The notes under the pieces: generated by a model
Databases searched by the model: none
Seen by the model: the letters and a program-made list of their open reading frames with translations, nothing else
Told to the model about the DNA's origin: nothing
Program-made: the position numbers and the translations under genes
Assembly (NCBI RefSeq): GCF_020216685.1
Contig: NZ_JAIWNS010000227.1
Coordinates: 1 to 7,150, forward strand
Reading direction: 5' to 3'
DNA from: Methanospirillum hungatei
GTDB lineage: Archaea; Halobacteriota; Methanomicrobia; Methanomicrobiales; Methanospirillaceae
Length of the DNA: 7,150 bases
In this document: piece after piece, positions 7,067-7,150 of the stretch
Position numbering within the stretch: the stretch's first letter is position 1
Layout of the letters: each line of letters opens with the position of its first letter

Positions 7067-7150
7067 TGGAAGAGTTGAAGATCCCCTCAGAAGCCGCAGC
7101 AGCAGTTCTCCGGTACTTTGAAGAGCATAAAGTCAAGAAGAAATTCCCTG
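7066..7150 (+). CDS. rpoA2: DNA-directed RNA polymerase subunit A'' N-terminus (gene runs off right edge)
   Basis: Only the first 28 codons are in the window: MEELKIPSEAAAAVLRYFEE and then HKVKKKFP. The segment is a charged, probably helical N-terminus without a diagnostic motif, so the name rests on position: it directly follows A' with a one-base stop/start overlap and a strong ribosome binding site, the usual arrangement of archaeal split A genes. A'' is expected to supply the trigger loop and the jaw and clamp parts of the RPB1-like subunit that A' lacks, but none of that can be checked here. Confidence 0.9.
   Translation, partial: MEELKIPSEAAAAVLRYFEEHKVKKKFP

Noticed and set aside
1..7150. 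Possible mobile element, CRISPR, toxin-antitoxin or other accessory system
   Set aside because: I saw no direct-repeat arrays, terminal inverted repeats, transposase motifs or small paired genes; the window is ordinary core genome with intact housekeeping genes.

Overview
The window is a core housekeeping locus from an archaeon: the main RNA polymerase gene cluster, preceded by a lysine tRNA and a divergent partial gene of unknown function. The proteins are of the archaeal/eukaryotic RNA polymerase type. The second largest subunit is split into B'' and B', and the largest subunit is split into A' and A''. A split B subunit is typical of methanogens, haloarchaea and Archaeoglobus-like Euryarchaeota. 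Together with the moderate GC content, the strong archaeal Shine-Dalgarno sequences and the protein sequences, this points to a methanogen, most likely of the Methanomicrobiales (Methanospirillum-like). The genus is an inference from general resemblance, not from a search.

Layout. Bases 1-325 (minus strand) hold the 5' part of a divergent gene of unknown function that runs off the left edge. Bases 326-606 are an AT-rich divergent intergenic region with two TATA-box candidates, one facing each way. Bases 607-680 encode tRNA-Lys(UUU) without an encoded CCA. A 64-base spacer with a small hairpin and T-tracts leads to rpoH (745-996, GTG start), rpoB2 (1015-2571, TTG start), rpoB1 (2571-4391), rpoA1 (4406-7066) and the first 28 codons of rpoA2 (7066 to the right edge).

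The five plus-strand protein genes are tightly packed (18 bp, 1 bp overlap, 14 bp, 1 bp overlap) and almost certainly form one transcription unit. Their products form the catalytic core of one enzyme. B'' and B' together make the RPB2-like subunit, A' and A'' make the RPB1-like subunit with the NADFDGD catalytic loop, and H is the RPB5-like assembly and jaw subunit. Both 1-bp stop/start overlaps fall exactly where one ancestral subunit has been split into two genes.

I found no mobile element, CRISPR array, defence system or other clearly new system. The catalytic and structural motifs I checked are intact. The points worth a second look are small: the translational junctions, the tRNA-rpoH linkage, a four-cysteine cluster in A', and the unknown divergent gene.
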